Below are positions 12,101 to 24,000 of a DNA stretch of 64,000 bases, piece by piece. The stretch is from Anniella stebbinsi (taxonomy: Eukaryota; Chordata; Lepidosauria; Squamata; Anniellidae): the NCBI GenBank assembly GCA_029215795.1, contig JARDYH010000002.1, forward strand, positions 271,630,310 through 271,694,309. Reading direction: 5' to 3'. Each line of letters opens with the position of its first letter. Positions within the stretch are counted from its first letter, which is position 1. Under the pieces are notes generated by a model. The model made no database searches. It was not told the origin of the DNA and saw only the letters and a list, made by a program, of their open reading frames with translations. The position numbers and the translations under genes were made by a program.

Positions 12101-14670
12101 GTGAGAAAAGGTCATAATAGGTTTACATATTATACAAAAATGTACACAAGACTCAGACTTGCAAAAATCAATCCTTGAAGCCAAGAAAAAATGCCAATTT
12201 TGTCACTCCAGTCTTGACATAAGGACCCCCCCCAGCACTTTACTAGGTCAAGAAAAATGACCCACCTTTTTGAAGAGCAACCTCCAGTATTCTTCCCAGT
12301 TGCGGTCCTCAGTCAGTGCAGTTGATTCTTCATCCACAATCCCCTGCTGGTCATATAGAGTTCGCAGCTCCTGGTCACTCAACACTGCATACACCTTCCC
12401 CAGGATCTGAGAAGAGACAAATCAAGATACCTCACCAATCCAGTATTGATATTATGTTATCATTCCCTCTAACAGTGCACCTGAGCAGTTGAGTGTTTAT
12501 CAGTTTGGAAATGATATGGGAAGGGAATTAGTCTGCCCCAGCCCCTAATTGCTTATAAATATTCTGAAGGCAAGACTGGGTTGGGAGGATGCATGCAATG
12601 AGATTTTAAAAACTACTCTACATACATACAGTAATGTTTCTGAAAACAGAGAAGGAAAATGGTCACTTTTTCTTTTTCCACTCTACATAACCATTCCTCC
12701 CCTCCCCCCAATAGGTGGTTGGACTACTAGATGACCTCCACGGCCCCTTCCAACTCTATGAATCTACATAGCTATAAAATACTCAGGTTCAGAGTTGGGT
12801 GTCAGCCCCGATCATGAAGGCTTCCAGTGCAAGGATGAGCAAACTTTGGGCCTTGATTCAATTTCAAAAATTCTCTGCAAATTATCAACTTAGATCTCTT
12901 GCAAGAGCAGTCTGTCCCTCCCTCAGGAGGTGGGAAGGAAGAGAGAAATGGATGTGGTAGAAAGAGAGAGAAAATGGGGTGGCCCTGCCCTACTATAAGC
13001 AGCCCTCCTAAAAAAAGATTGCCTCCATGTGAATTCAATCCTTGATAGAAAAAAGGTTTCTCACCCCTGCTCTAATACTATTTGGCACAGCAGAGTAAAG
13101 ACTAAGGGGATAATGGGCAGGGGGAAAATAGGTTCTTCCCCACTCCCTATCAGGCCTATGCAGAACTACAAGGCTCATATTTCTGGCTGCAGAGGCCCTG
13201 AACAGGAACACTCCTCTTAGGAGAAAAGTAGTGAATCTTTTTTTTTTCTTACGGGAAGTAGTAGGGGGCTGCATACTAGTGTTTGCTGGGGCTGGAGCCA
13301 GTGATGGGGAGAGCCAAAACCAAGAAGTACACACATAAACCATTCATACTTCTTTGGCTGAGCAGGCATCTCCTTTCCCACACTTCTCAGTTGGTCAGGA
13401 AACAGCTGACCAGTGGCCCCTGTAGCTCTCCGGAGACTAAAGTCTCAAGGTACTTGAGGTGGTAGCTCCTGTTCCTGGATCAGGCTTCCTTTATTCACTG
13501 CATTTCCCATCAGGAATCACCATGTGCGTAATTCTAACTCAAGAAAGTAGGCCCCTCACAGATGCAAGGTCACTCTAACTCTACCATAATCCAGACTAGT
13601 ATAACATGTCACAAAAATCTGAGGCATTCTGAGTCCTGTAGTAGTCTGTTTAATGGTGTTTGTATATTTATTTTATTTATCAATATTTAAGAAAAAGAAC
13701 AAGATCACAATTCTAGGAAAACTTATTGGAACAAGGAAGTTTTCAGTAGGTGTCAAAAACCCTAATATATACTGATAGGGAGTTTCCGAGTGGGTGCTGT
13801 GATAACTACAGGTCCATATTGGATCATGGTTTTCTTTTTTTTTTTACACAATTCTTTTTCTTTTGATTTGCAAACGTATAATATTTGCTTCTGCATACAT
13901 AGGGAGTCATCCCCACCCCCTTTCCAAGCATGCAGAAAGAAACGTTTTCTTTATTTCTGGGTGGTTCTATTTCGCCTCCAAACTGATAGGCACTTGCTGT
14001 TCGAGGGAACAAGTGGAACCTGCAATATCAGCCACGATTTTATGTTACAAGTTAATTTCAACATTTTTATTCTTCTGTGTTTTGAGTCTTTTCTGCTTTA
14101 CAGTTCAGTTTCAGGCATTTCCCCCCCCCCCCTTTTTTTTTTTACAGATAACGGAGCGGTTGATAAATTCTGTAAATAGATAAACGCAACGTTGGAGTAT
14201 CTCTCTCTTCCTCTAAGACAGAATTAGAAAACTTCCTTCCCAAAAGCTGGATTCCGTCGGCCAAGCCTCCCCCACATAGCCCACCAACGGCTTTCCTCCT
14301 CCCCATCCCCTTAACGACGGTGGGGTAAATGGAATGACCTCTCCTACTCCAGGCAGGCAGTGATAGCGAAAGCTTTACCTGCCGGATTCCTGCCTTCACG
14401 CGCGCTGTTAAAAAGCCGAGAAGCGCCTCTGTGGCCTTTGACTGATACGAAAGCCAGGGAGACCCGGCCGGCGCTGCTCCTTCCCCTCACCTGAAAATGC
14501 CGGGTGGCTTCCTCCTTCGCGGCTGGGTCAGCGCGGTCCGGGTGCACCCGCAGGGAGACCTTGTGGTAGCCGCGGCGGATCTCGTCCGCCGACGCCTCGC
14601 GCCTCACGCCCAGCACCCGGTACAGGTCGCTGGCGCCGAAGGCCCCCTGGCACAGCTCGAGCAGCCCCAT
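9120..14670 (-). CDS. DNAJC9: DnaJ homolog subfamily C member 9, complete (5 exons)
   Basis: Exons on the minus strand: 14491-14670, 12266-12406, 11453-11707, 10488-10574, 9120-9239 (stop TGA 9120-9122). All junctions are GT-AG and phase 0, giving 260 aa, the human length. The J domain occupies about residues 15-82 with the HPD motif at 43-45, which stimulates HSP70 ATPase. The remainder is charged and helical with the family signatures [14 protein letters not shown]-like [22 protein letters not shown] and a C-terminal [14 protein letters not shown] followed by a Lys/Gly-rich tail. In human, DNAJC9 is a nuclear co-chaperone that also holds H3-H4 histones; the conserved histone-binding helices are retained here. 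The start ATG lies in a CpG island and matches the family N-terminus. The gene converges on FAM149B1 and lies downstream of TFAM on the same strand. Confidence 0.97.
9690..9945 (+). mobile_element. CR1-type LINE fragment in DNAJC9 3' flank/intron 4
   Basis: The stretch CCAGATTGTTTATGAATAAA through CACTGATCCCAATACAGATCC to TTGGGGGACCCCATTG is a known CR1 ORF2 3' signature. It lies between the last two DNAJC9 exons. Confidence 0.6.
9940..10375. mobile_element. Non-autonomous repeat with internal hairpin, copy 1
   Basis: It contains the hairpin GCTAGACAGG / CCTGTCTAGC near 10044-10070. The end CCCAGATGCTTTCTAGGGGC matches in inverse orientation the sequence near 62540-62565. The pair defines an interspersed family. 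It lies in DNAJC9 intron 4. An overlapping open frame of 121 codons has no homology I recognise. Confidence 0.5.
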
Positions 14671-14890
14671 CGCCTAGTCAAAGCGCGCGCTCATCGCCAC
14701 GGCCGGCTACGGAAGCCCCGCCGTCGCTTCTCCTCCTCCTCCTCTTCCTCAGCAGCCGCAGCCTCTGCGCACGCGCGCGCTCCGCTTTCCCGCCAGCCAC
14801 ACCTCCCCCCTCCTCCCTTTCTCCCGCGCTGCTTTACGGCCGTGCCAGGAGTTGTCGCGCTCGAACGAGCAGCAGCAACGACACGGCAGG
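14390..14890 (-). promoter_or_regulatory. CpG-island promoter of DNAJC9
   Basis: A clear jump in G+C and CpG density covers DNAJC9 exon 1 and about 220 bases upstream, with GCGCGC and CGCACGCGCGCGC runs near 14685 and 14768-14780. No TATA box is evident. Transcription runs leftward. Long open frames on the plus strand here are by-products of the base composition. Confidence 0.7.
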
Positions 14891-15259
14891 AGGGGTTAAC
14901 CCTAGAGATGGGGGGGGGGGGAAGAAAAGTGACACACAGGCTAAAATTACGGGCTCAATATTGAAAACCACTATTGGCCGTGATTTCCCCCATAGAGAGA
15001 CTCTAACCGTGTGTGTATTTTCTACGGCTCCGCTCTGGGCATAGGTAAACCTACTTTAGGTCAGAAGAGTGTCAGTCAGAACGGCCAAGGTGTGTGAGTC
15101 TATACTTTTTCCTATCTCTTCTGGAGTAACTCGTTTTGAAGAGAGAGGGACGCATGGCTCTGACAGGCAGGCTCTCGCTCTCTCTCTCGAGGGTGCAGCT
15201 CGCATTACGGCGGGCTAATCCTCGCCGGTGGTCATCGCTGGCGGCGGGCATTAGGCGGT

Positions 15260-15460
15260 GGAGGCTGGTGGCTCCGATTTCGGTGGGCTGTAAATCCATT
15301 CAGGATCCACTCCAGAACTCTAAAGCAGCTATCCAAGGTGCTGAACCTGTTTTGGGGATAGGGTCCAGCACCTTGGATAGCTCCTTTAGAAGCCTGGCTG
15401 GTTCTGACCGGAACCCAGAATGAGTTCATAGCCTTGCTGAAATCGGAGCTACCAGCCTCC
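15260..15460. mobile_element. Palindromic MITE-like element, about 200 bp
   Basis: Terminal inverted repeats GGAGGCTGGTGGCTCCGATT (15260-15279) and AATCGGAGCTACCAGCCTCC (15441-15460). A second nested pair, GCTATCCAAGGTGCTG and CAGCACCTTGGATAGC, is perfect over 16 bases in the interior. Non-coding; it lies in the DNAJC9-TFAM spacer. Confidence 0.75.
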
Positions 15461-15699
15461 GCTGGCTGTAAGGTTGTGTCTACTGTTCGAAGTGTACTTA
15501 CTTGGAAGGAAGGTCCATTCAATACAGTGGGTTTTACTTCAGAGAAAACATGTAGGAGTTCCAAAGAAGAATTTAGCAAAAGATTCCTGTCACATGTTTA
15601 TTTTGCATCCACTGCAATTTGGATTCAACATTTAATGCAGATCACTCAGTGGACTGATACTGTCCCAAGTAAATAGTGGATAGGCAACTATAGACTTTC

Positions 15700-15750
15700 A
15701 ATTCAATCCTATACATGTTTACTCAGAAGATCCTATACACAACCTGATAG
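15700..15750 (-). repeat. Fragment of the 'ctgcaatcctat' reptile repeat
   Basis: TTCAATCCTATACATGTTTA followed by CTCAGAAG resembles the end of the short DNA-transposon-like repeat seen more fully at 56594-56680 and 58250-58320. Between 15750 and 16630 I see no gene. Confidence 0.5.
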
Positions 15751-16639
15751 GTATGTATATGAGCACAGCTTAAAATCTCACCATATTAGTTGCTTCATTC
15801 CTTTGCAACTATCTGGGAAGTGTGTACATGTGTGAGGGAAAAGCATAAAGGAGATCACTTTAGCCCACAGCAGCGTTTTTTGTATAGTTTGTGCGTGCTG
15901 TTGCTGCTAAAACTGCAGATAATCCAAGAGTTGTAACATTGGGCACTGTCTGGTCTCATTTTGTTAGATGAGTTTGTTTTTAGGGCTAAGGATGTGGAAC
16001 AGTTCAATCAAACCTTGCCCCTCTTGGCATATTACTTCTAGCAAGAAGGGGATATCTGGGTCCAGAAGGTGGTATTTTTTTTGGTTAGGGGATGGGATGG
16101 AAAGGAGGAAATAGTATGGCCATTCCTAAAAAAACAACAAAACACCTCCCTTGGACCCTGTGAAAAAATGCCATGCATATAACTGTTCTATAATGTTGTA
16201 GTGAGTTTGTTACTAAGTAGAAATATAGACTTCAGTTTCAAAATGCTGCTGAGAGCACTTTGTAGCTGAACAAAATCAGATTTTAACAGGCTTTAGCTGA
16301 AAAGAGTAGGCTAAATAAGTCAGTAAGAGGCTTATAGGAGCAAGTGTCCCTTGAGTCTTTATGAATTATCAGTAAGCAGTCTTGAAACCCCCAAAGCAAA
16401 TATTAGTATTCCCTTATGTGTAAAATATGTTTAATAAATTAAAGTTTAACACTTCATCTTGTCTCTAGTGTTGGTGTCCATCTCACGTCCACGCCTGTTA
16501 TATCAGCTCTTAGGTTTTGAAAAGGGTCAGCTTGTACAATTCTGAGTTACAGTGGCAGAGAGTTCATTAGGCCCAGAAATATAAACATTTGCTAAAATTA
16601 AGAAACCCCATAGGTGGGGTTGGTCAGTGAAGGAGCAAT

Positions 16640-17060
16640 ATATCCATAGTGCTGAGGAGAGGAAATCCCCCATACACCCTTATCTTAATAACTACAGGCC
16701 AGTGGTTAATGTCCTCTTCCTCAGCAAGGTACTTTAGCAAGTGATTGCCAGCCAACACCAGGCATCCTTGGATAAAAGATTTTCTAGACTCATTTCAAAC
16801 AGGATTTAGACTTGAGAAGTGCCTTGATTACTGTGGAATGACATTTGCTAAGAGACCAAGGGGGCAGGAGGAGAGAGGAGTGTGACACTGTTGATTCTCC
16901 TGGATGTCTTGAGAGCTTATACCTTCTGGAAATGCTGCCCAAGTTAAGGGTGGATGGCACTGCTGTATGATGCTCATACCTGGTTGGCTGCTTCCAGACA
17001 GTCTTCCTAGGTCAATACTTAACTGTAGTGGCCAGAGAGGGAACAAGGCAGGCCTCCAGC
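16640..17060 (+). mobile_element. L2/CR1-clade LINE RT fragment
   Basis: Decayed RT coding remnant: AACTACAGGCCAGTGGTTAA then CTCAGCAAGGTACTTTAGC corresponds to the conserved segment also seen at 6270-6320 in the other LINE relic. Stops and indels interrupt all frames. Bases 17060-17560 show nothing further. Confidence 0.6.
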
Positions 17061-17564
17061 TAGAGAATTCAAGAGCCTAGGCGTGGCCCTACCTGGTCCC
17101 AACCAATGCACATCTGACAGACACAGATTGGCACAAATGGGAGCCTGTGCTAATGACCTTACTAAGTAGACAGGAAACTATTTCATCTTTGCAACTGACT
17201 CAGAGAAGTATTTTAATCACTATTTATGAAGGATTGTAATATACGTATTGCATTTTAAAAATGACATTTTTTAAAGTCTAAAAAGCTACCCTAGTATAGG
17301 CTAAAGGTCTATGGGAGAGATCCAACTCTTTGAGAATAGACCTGCTCTTGCAACAGAATTGCACCCCCATGCCCTGGAAATCTTGTCCAGAAATTTTCCC
17401 AATCCTGAGGATCAGATTTTTTTTTGAGGGGTGGAGGAATCCATTGTTCTGACACATGACAGATGTCATTCCATTGGCAGACAGACAACATTAGATTTCA
17501 CCCTATATTCTGATTTGGATAAATTGAGAGGAAAATTGAAGGCCTTTGTATAAAATTAGCTATT

Positions 17565-17570
17565 TTATTC
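17565..17570 (-). terminator. Candidate TFAM poly(A) signal
   Basis: TTTATT on the plus strand (AATAAA on the gene strand), about 460 bases past the TFAM stop. The 17570-18026 stretch is AT-rich and repeat-free and fits a 3' UTR. Other candidates exist nearer the stop, so the choice is uncertain. Confidence 0.35.
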
Positions 17571-18026
17571 TACACAATATAAATAGCATGTATTGTTGGT
17601 AGATGCATGCCAAAATGTAAATGAAAAACACTATTGTAAATCAGTAGTTTTAAATTCAAAGGCTGAAATTAGCAAATATACATGCTTTCTCCAGCAATTA
17701 CACACATTATTTACACACTTCATAGACTTACAGCCTACATTCAATTTTGATTCCTAATAAACATCAAGAAATAGTGATATTATACAGATTATGGTATTTA
17801 ATAAGAAAGGGTCTTAATTCATAAGGGAATGCTTATTCATACATTTATTGAAAAAGCACTTCCTCTCTCATGATCAGCTATTGCTTAAATTTTCAAAAGC
17901 TTGATTTATTCTCATTGTTTGGCAGTTTGCAGACAGGTAAAACCCTCTTATTCAGGGATTTCCCCCTTAAATATATGACCAGCCTCTTTCCACTTAGAAT
18001 CAGAAAGGATAACATTATTTTCTAAC

Positions 18027-21000
18027 TTATTCCTCAGATCGCTTTGCTTTTACTCTTTTTTTATTTGCTGCTGGTGAGACAACCTTGCTTCCCAAAGACT
18101 TATTTAAGGCTGCAATTCCCTTTTTTGAAGAAGTTTTTTCTTCAGTTTTCTGTCCTTTTAATATTTTGCTTTTGTTTTTGCAACGTATAAGATCTACACG
18201 TCCAATTTCTGCCATATGTTCCTCCCATGACTTCATTTCATTTTCATAACGAATCTTATCATCTTCTGCAAGCTGCAGGTATGTCTGAGAAATAAAACAC
18301 AAAGAAGTGACGTTTACACATGGAAAGATTTAGTTGTGTGAATATAAGTTAACGGCAAAAAATACAGAAAGTTTTAACTATAGTCTGAGGGTATTTACTT
18401 CTCAGAAATACAGACATCTTTGAAGCAACTCAGGACGCTACGTCATGTAGAAACATTTACATATTCTATTTCATGTAGGTATATCTTCAACAGGAATCTA
18501 GAAGATGTTTTTCTGATGACACAAATGGTAATTCTTCCTACCTAACAAATGCATGCATCTTAAGACCAAGTTTTATGTGTAGCTTAAACTGATGCCAGAG
18601 TTGCTGATCTTCACCTGTTCTCAATAATCATAGGTTCATGCCATGTACTGAATCCTTTCACAAGCCTGAATGACATGTGGATTATCAATGTTACTAGAGA
18701 ATTTGGTAGCAAACTTGAGCATGACAGATTTCCTATTCAAATGTCAATTTACTGATATTTAAAATGGGACCTTGAAGTAATTTTTATGACAATACCTGCT
18801 TTTGAGAACTGGTCAATTTTTGCCACTCATCAAATAAATTTTTCATCTTTCCCTACAAGATAGAAAAACATATAAGAATATTTGGCTATAATTCTGAAGT
18901 ACAGAAATCTACCCATTTCCTCTGTATTGAAAATGCAATATATGCAACACATGATTCTAGGGAGAGATTTGCTAGTTCCAATGCAAAATTCCATCTTTGA
19001 CATTTATTTATATTTACTTATAAGTATTGTTATACTGCCCTTAAAAAGTAGACATAAACAAAACACAATAACCAAATTTGCACAATCATCAAAGCCAACC
19101 ATGGCTTATTTAAACCATGGTGGGCTGTGGCATATGCGGATAGCCATTTTTAATATTCAAACCACAACTGTAGCTTGTTGTTGTGTCATCTGAACCCAGT
19201 GGGAGTGAGTTGTGCGAGGGTTAAACAATCCTCACATAACCCTAAACAAGGCCATGGGTTATCCAAGAATTGATTAACCCTCTCTCCAGCCACGCCCGCC
19301 AGGTTTGGATAACACAACAAGCCACAGCTTGAAATAGCCACGGTGAGCAGTTTGATCATGAGAGCTATCCCAATAAATTAAAAAAACACAAGATAAATAC
19401 AGCAGTGAAATAGTTAACAAGATTAACTTACATTAGCTGAGGCCTCCATCTTAATTATACTATCTGTAAAGTAGGTTTAAACAGCATGGGCATGAAGAGT
19501 ATTCATTGCTTTTCTTCCAAAATTGGAATCCCTTCTAGAGGTTTCTCGAAGTCTAAACTTGAGTATATTTTGGAAGCACTAGGGAACCTGTCTGGGCTGC
19601 CAGTGAGGTGCTGGGAACAGCTGAGAAAGGTAGTATTTACTGGTATTCTCATGCCTTATCTCAAAGCCTTTACCTAAATAAAGGACAGCCAGTTTTAAGC
19701 ATCCTTTAATTTTAAAAAGATAACTTCCCAGCCTTCCTCATTGCAAAGACAAATTTTAATGAGCTGGCCAAAATGCTAGCTGTAATTTTCAGTACCAAGA
19801 TGCCAAATAAAGATCACTACCCCAGGTACCCTTATGGTTTTCCTCACAGGATTAACAGCAGATTCAGGATGGCACGTTGGCTTGGAAAAATGGAGTGGGG
19901 AGAGTTATCCCCCAATCAGTGCCAAAGCACTAATCTGAATTGGGAGTGGGCATGGTCCATGGCTGCACTAAGATTTGGCCATGGATCTCCAATTGCCTCA
20001 TCTAACAGGCATCAATTGAGCTTTTTACATCCATTAGCAACAGTTAATAGGGTCAGAATTTCAATACTTATGGTCTGATTAAACAATATGAACAAAACTG
20101 TTTGATGTGCTGTGTTTAGCTAGGCCAAATCACTATATGCGTATTATGCAGCAGTTTGTAGATATGCTGAAGGTCCACAACTTCAAGCCATTCCACAGCC
20201 TACCAGGGAAACTGTAATCTCTTTTGCTATCAAAACCCATAAGACAAATACCTTAAGCTCCTACTGGAACCTAAACAGGTTGCAGTATCAGAAATGGTGA
20301 GATACTGGCTCAATTTGGACGACACGATAGTCAATGGTGGGGTAATAATCAACTTTACAGTTGTTCAACTAGGGGGTACTCCCCACACAACATGGTAATA
20401 ATCAACTGTGGTGCGGATTAGGATCAGCGCTGAGTTGACTATGGCAGCATTCGGATGACACAATAGTCAAAACAACTGACTATTGTTTCCCCCACACCAG
20501 CTGTTTATTGTGTCGTCCGAATTGAGCCACTTTCTCAGTACTAATTTTCACTCTTAATGCAGAAAACAAGGTAAATCTGTATGTCGCTAAAACAACCAAT
20601 CTCCCCCTCCCCCCCTCCCCCCAACCTGCCCCTTTGTTTACCTGAACTGAGATTCCTTTAGCTTCTTGGAAATGTTCAGACATAAAAATGTTGAAGGCAA
20701 TACGAGGTCTTTTAGGTTTTCCAAGCACTGTCAATTGCTACAATGACAAGAGGGTATCAGTGAGCAGTTCTTTCATAGGATATTAAAATCCAGTCACGAG
20801 AGTATTTCTTCGAAGGGATTTAATAGAAACCATAGTATCCCACATATCTGTCCCTCACATACTTTAATAAGAATTTCACTTTTTAAATACTAACCCTCTT
20901 TTTTCTTGTTGCTCTTCTTTTTTCTATTTTCCTCCTTCTTTCCTCTTTCAGAGCTAACTCCTGGGCAGGAGTTAGTTGGGCTTTGTATTTGACTATTTGT

Positions 21001-24000
21001 TCTTTATAGTCTTGCCTGTCAATTTTGGCAGCAGCTTCATAAGGCTAGAAATAAAAATATCCACAGTTCTACTGGACTTTATAGTGAAAAGGCATATTTT
21101 TGTTTTAAATAACAAGTAACTTTAGATATCAAAAGGGTCAAACAACATTCAAGGGCAGAATTCAGTGAGGTGCTTCTGCCCTGGCCGATTCCCTTCTGCA
21201 AGTGGTGGATCCTGCTGATTTTGTGCAAGCAGGACCACCTTAAAATAGTAGCAGCCAAGCACCTCATCGGACAAGAGGCAGAGTTTCCCATTTATACACT
21301 TCAACCAGAATCAGAATGAAGGAGGGTTAGAGCAAAACCCAGGAGCGCATAAGCAAGTTATATTTCTGAAAGAAGCGAAAGACACCACATCACTGTGGTA
21401 GTTCCTCTCTCTCAGATTAGAAGATAAAGGGGTTTCTAGGGGAAAAGAAAAAGGCATAGTGCCATGTTTCCCTGTATGAGGAAACAAAGCCCAGCACTAC
21501 AGCAGGGTGGGAAGTGTGATCTTCTAGATATGTGTTCTTTATAGTTTTGCCTGTCAATTTTGGCAGCAGCTTCATAAGACTATACATAAAAATATCCACA
21601 ATTCTACTGAGCTTTAGAATGAAAAATAGTATGTTTATTTTAAATAACACATAATTGTGGATATTGAAAGGATCAAACAACATTCAAGGGCAGAATCCAG
21701 TGGGGCGCTTCTGCCCCCACTGATTTCTTTCTGCAAGTGGTGGGTCCTGCTGATTCCACTGTGCAAGCAGGACCACCACTTATGCAAGGGAGATTTAGTA
21801 TTTCCTAGAGGAAGTTCTGATGTTTCTGGAAGGAGGCAGGTTGGCTGAGCTCCATTCTGTGAGCTCTGCTGACCTGCATCTTTCCAGGTTTGAGCTTTTC
21901 TACTCATCTCAGATTGCCCCAGATGTACTAAATCAACAATATACAAGCGGTGGGGACTGCTTGCGCAACAGAATCAGATGGGCACAGAAGAATAATCAGA
22001 GGCGTAAGCACCCCACTGGATTCTGTCTGTAAAGTTACAGTATGCTATATACTAACCATATTATAGATAAGAACTTTTCTCCAAAACAGGGAAGCAAGAT
22101 TACCAGTGAAAATAAAATTGTATTCATATGGAAAATATAATCCTAAAGACAAAGTTATACTTGCTTGTTTGTCTGATGGTGGCAGTCCCCTCCAAGCATG
22201 TGCTATTTTTTTTGTTATATCCAAAACACTTAGGTCTGTAGAAATAAAAAAAGTAGCCACAAAGATGAAAATTCTGTCAAATTCAGTATTACATTTGTAA
22301 TATTGTTCAGATATCTGCAAAAACAAGTTACTTCATCATTAATGTAAGTTGGGGATTACACATAGGTATATAAAAACTTCCAGAGACACTTTCATTATTT
22401 GGAAGTCTAAACCTAAATGCAATAAAGTTTCTCTTAAAATAGTAGCCGCCAAGCACCACATGGGAGAGGCAGAATTCAACCAAGATGAGAATGAAAGAGG
22501 GTTAGAACAAAAAACACGAGTGTATATTTCAATAAGTAAATTATATTTCTGAAAATGGTGAAACATTATTCCTTGCTGCCATCACTGGCTGTTCCTCTCT
22601 CTCAGACTAGAAAATAAAAGGCTACTGGCTTTTTAGGGAAACAGAAGAAGCCATAGTGCCAATGCTACCTTGAATGGGTAAACAAAGCAAAGCACTACAA
22701 CAACGGTGAGGAATATGTGGTATTTCAGATGTTGGTGGACTGCAACTCCCATCATCCCTGATTAGCATAGCCAAGGGTGAAGCATGATCGGAGTTGTAGC
22801 CCAACAACATCTGGAGGGCTACACATTCCCCATCTCTGCACTACAGGACCCAACTTTATAGAATTGGGGCAAAGATAGTATATTGGTAGGGGTCAGATGG
22901 ATAGCTGCATCTTGATACTTATCTGCTTGCTCATGGCAATGCCTAGTTACCCCATATTGTAAATATGAATTGTGTGGCTGCATTAAGATTCTCCTGCCTC
23001 CCACCCTCCAAATGATTCTATGCTTAAGGTCTTATCTTTGTCTTATCCTTATTTTAAACAGCTTTTCCAGATTAAACATTACTTGAAACAAATATTGAAG
23101 TGGAATTGTTAAAAAAATGAATACTGAGTTTTAAAAAAGAAACATCTATATTTCAGTAAGAAATATTACAAAGTTATTTTAAAATGCATTTGACTTGCCA
23201 CTACAAGCAAGAAAAATATATCCTTTAAGCTGCAATTCAACCACAGATTTTTCTTGCTTTGAACAGCAAGTCAAACTACATCTGAAAAAAATAAAAAGGT
23301 TTATTCACCATCAGCTGCTCAAATTCTCTTGTTCCCTAAATACCTCTATTCATTCTCCCTTGCTGCCCTTTATGTCCAGAATTGCTATGGAGTAGTACCT
23401 CTCTGTTCTTTTAAATCACTCCTCCATTTCTGTGAAGTCCCACCATCACCCAGTAACTGTATTTGCTCATGTCCACTCTCCATTTCTCTTTTTTCTCTCC
23501 TCTTCTGCTAATTCCTTCATTGCTAAAATCTAAAATTTAAGTTTTTCAACATGTGCTGATGGTGCATTTTTTAAAATTAGGTATGCCACTTCTTCTTGAC
23601 TCTTGAGAACATACCACATCTTCTTGGTTCTTGAGGATGCTAAGGGCTCTTTCCCTTAGTGTCCTAAACATCAAAAGGACAAGGCTCTACCTGTCTGTTT
23701 CTGAGATATCATCAAAGCAAATAGTGTTACTCTTCTGTACCTTAATAACATAAATGGCACAACCAGCCATAATTGTTGCATGCCTTGTCCCCCTATAAAT
23801 TACAGGTGTACTGATGACCCAAGGCAGTATGCAACAGGGCACTTCTGCCCATGCTGATTCCATTCTGCAAGTGGTGGGTCCCACTAATTGCATTATACAA
23901 GTGGGACCCACTGCTTATGCAAGCGAGATTTAGTGCTTCCTAGGGGAAACCTGAAATGAACAGAGATGCTCATTTTGGGAAGGAGGCAGATTGACCAAGC

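Larger units (their letters stand above)
20996..22730. repeat. Tandem duplication spanning TFAM exons 3-4
   Basis: Copy A is 20996-21532 and copy B is 21533 to about 22730. Segment 20996-21239 matches 21533-21777 and segment 21240-21532 matches 22434 to about 22730. Copy B has 656 extra bases (21778-22433) that include TFAM exon 3. Copy A has the whole exon 4, while copy B has only its first 49 bases. The copies have diverged by roughly 10-20% by eye, so the event is not recent. Confidence 0.88.

Noticed and set aside
14497..14964. 155-codon plus-strand frame over the DNAJC9 promoter
   Set aside because: It mirrors DNAJC9 exon 1 and the CpG island; poly-Ser and Arg-rich composition reflects base content only.
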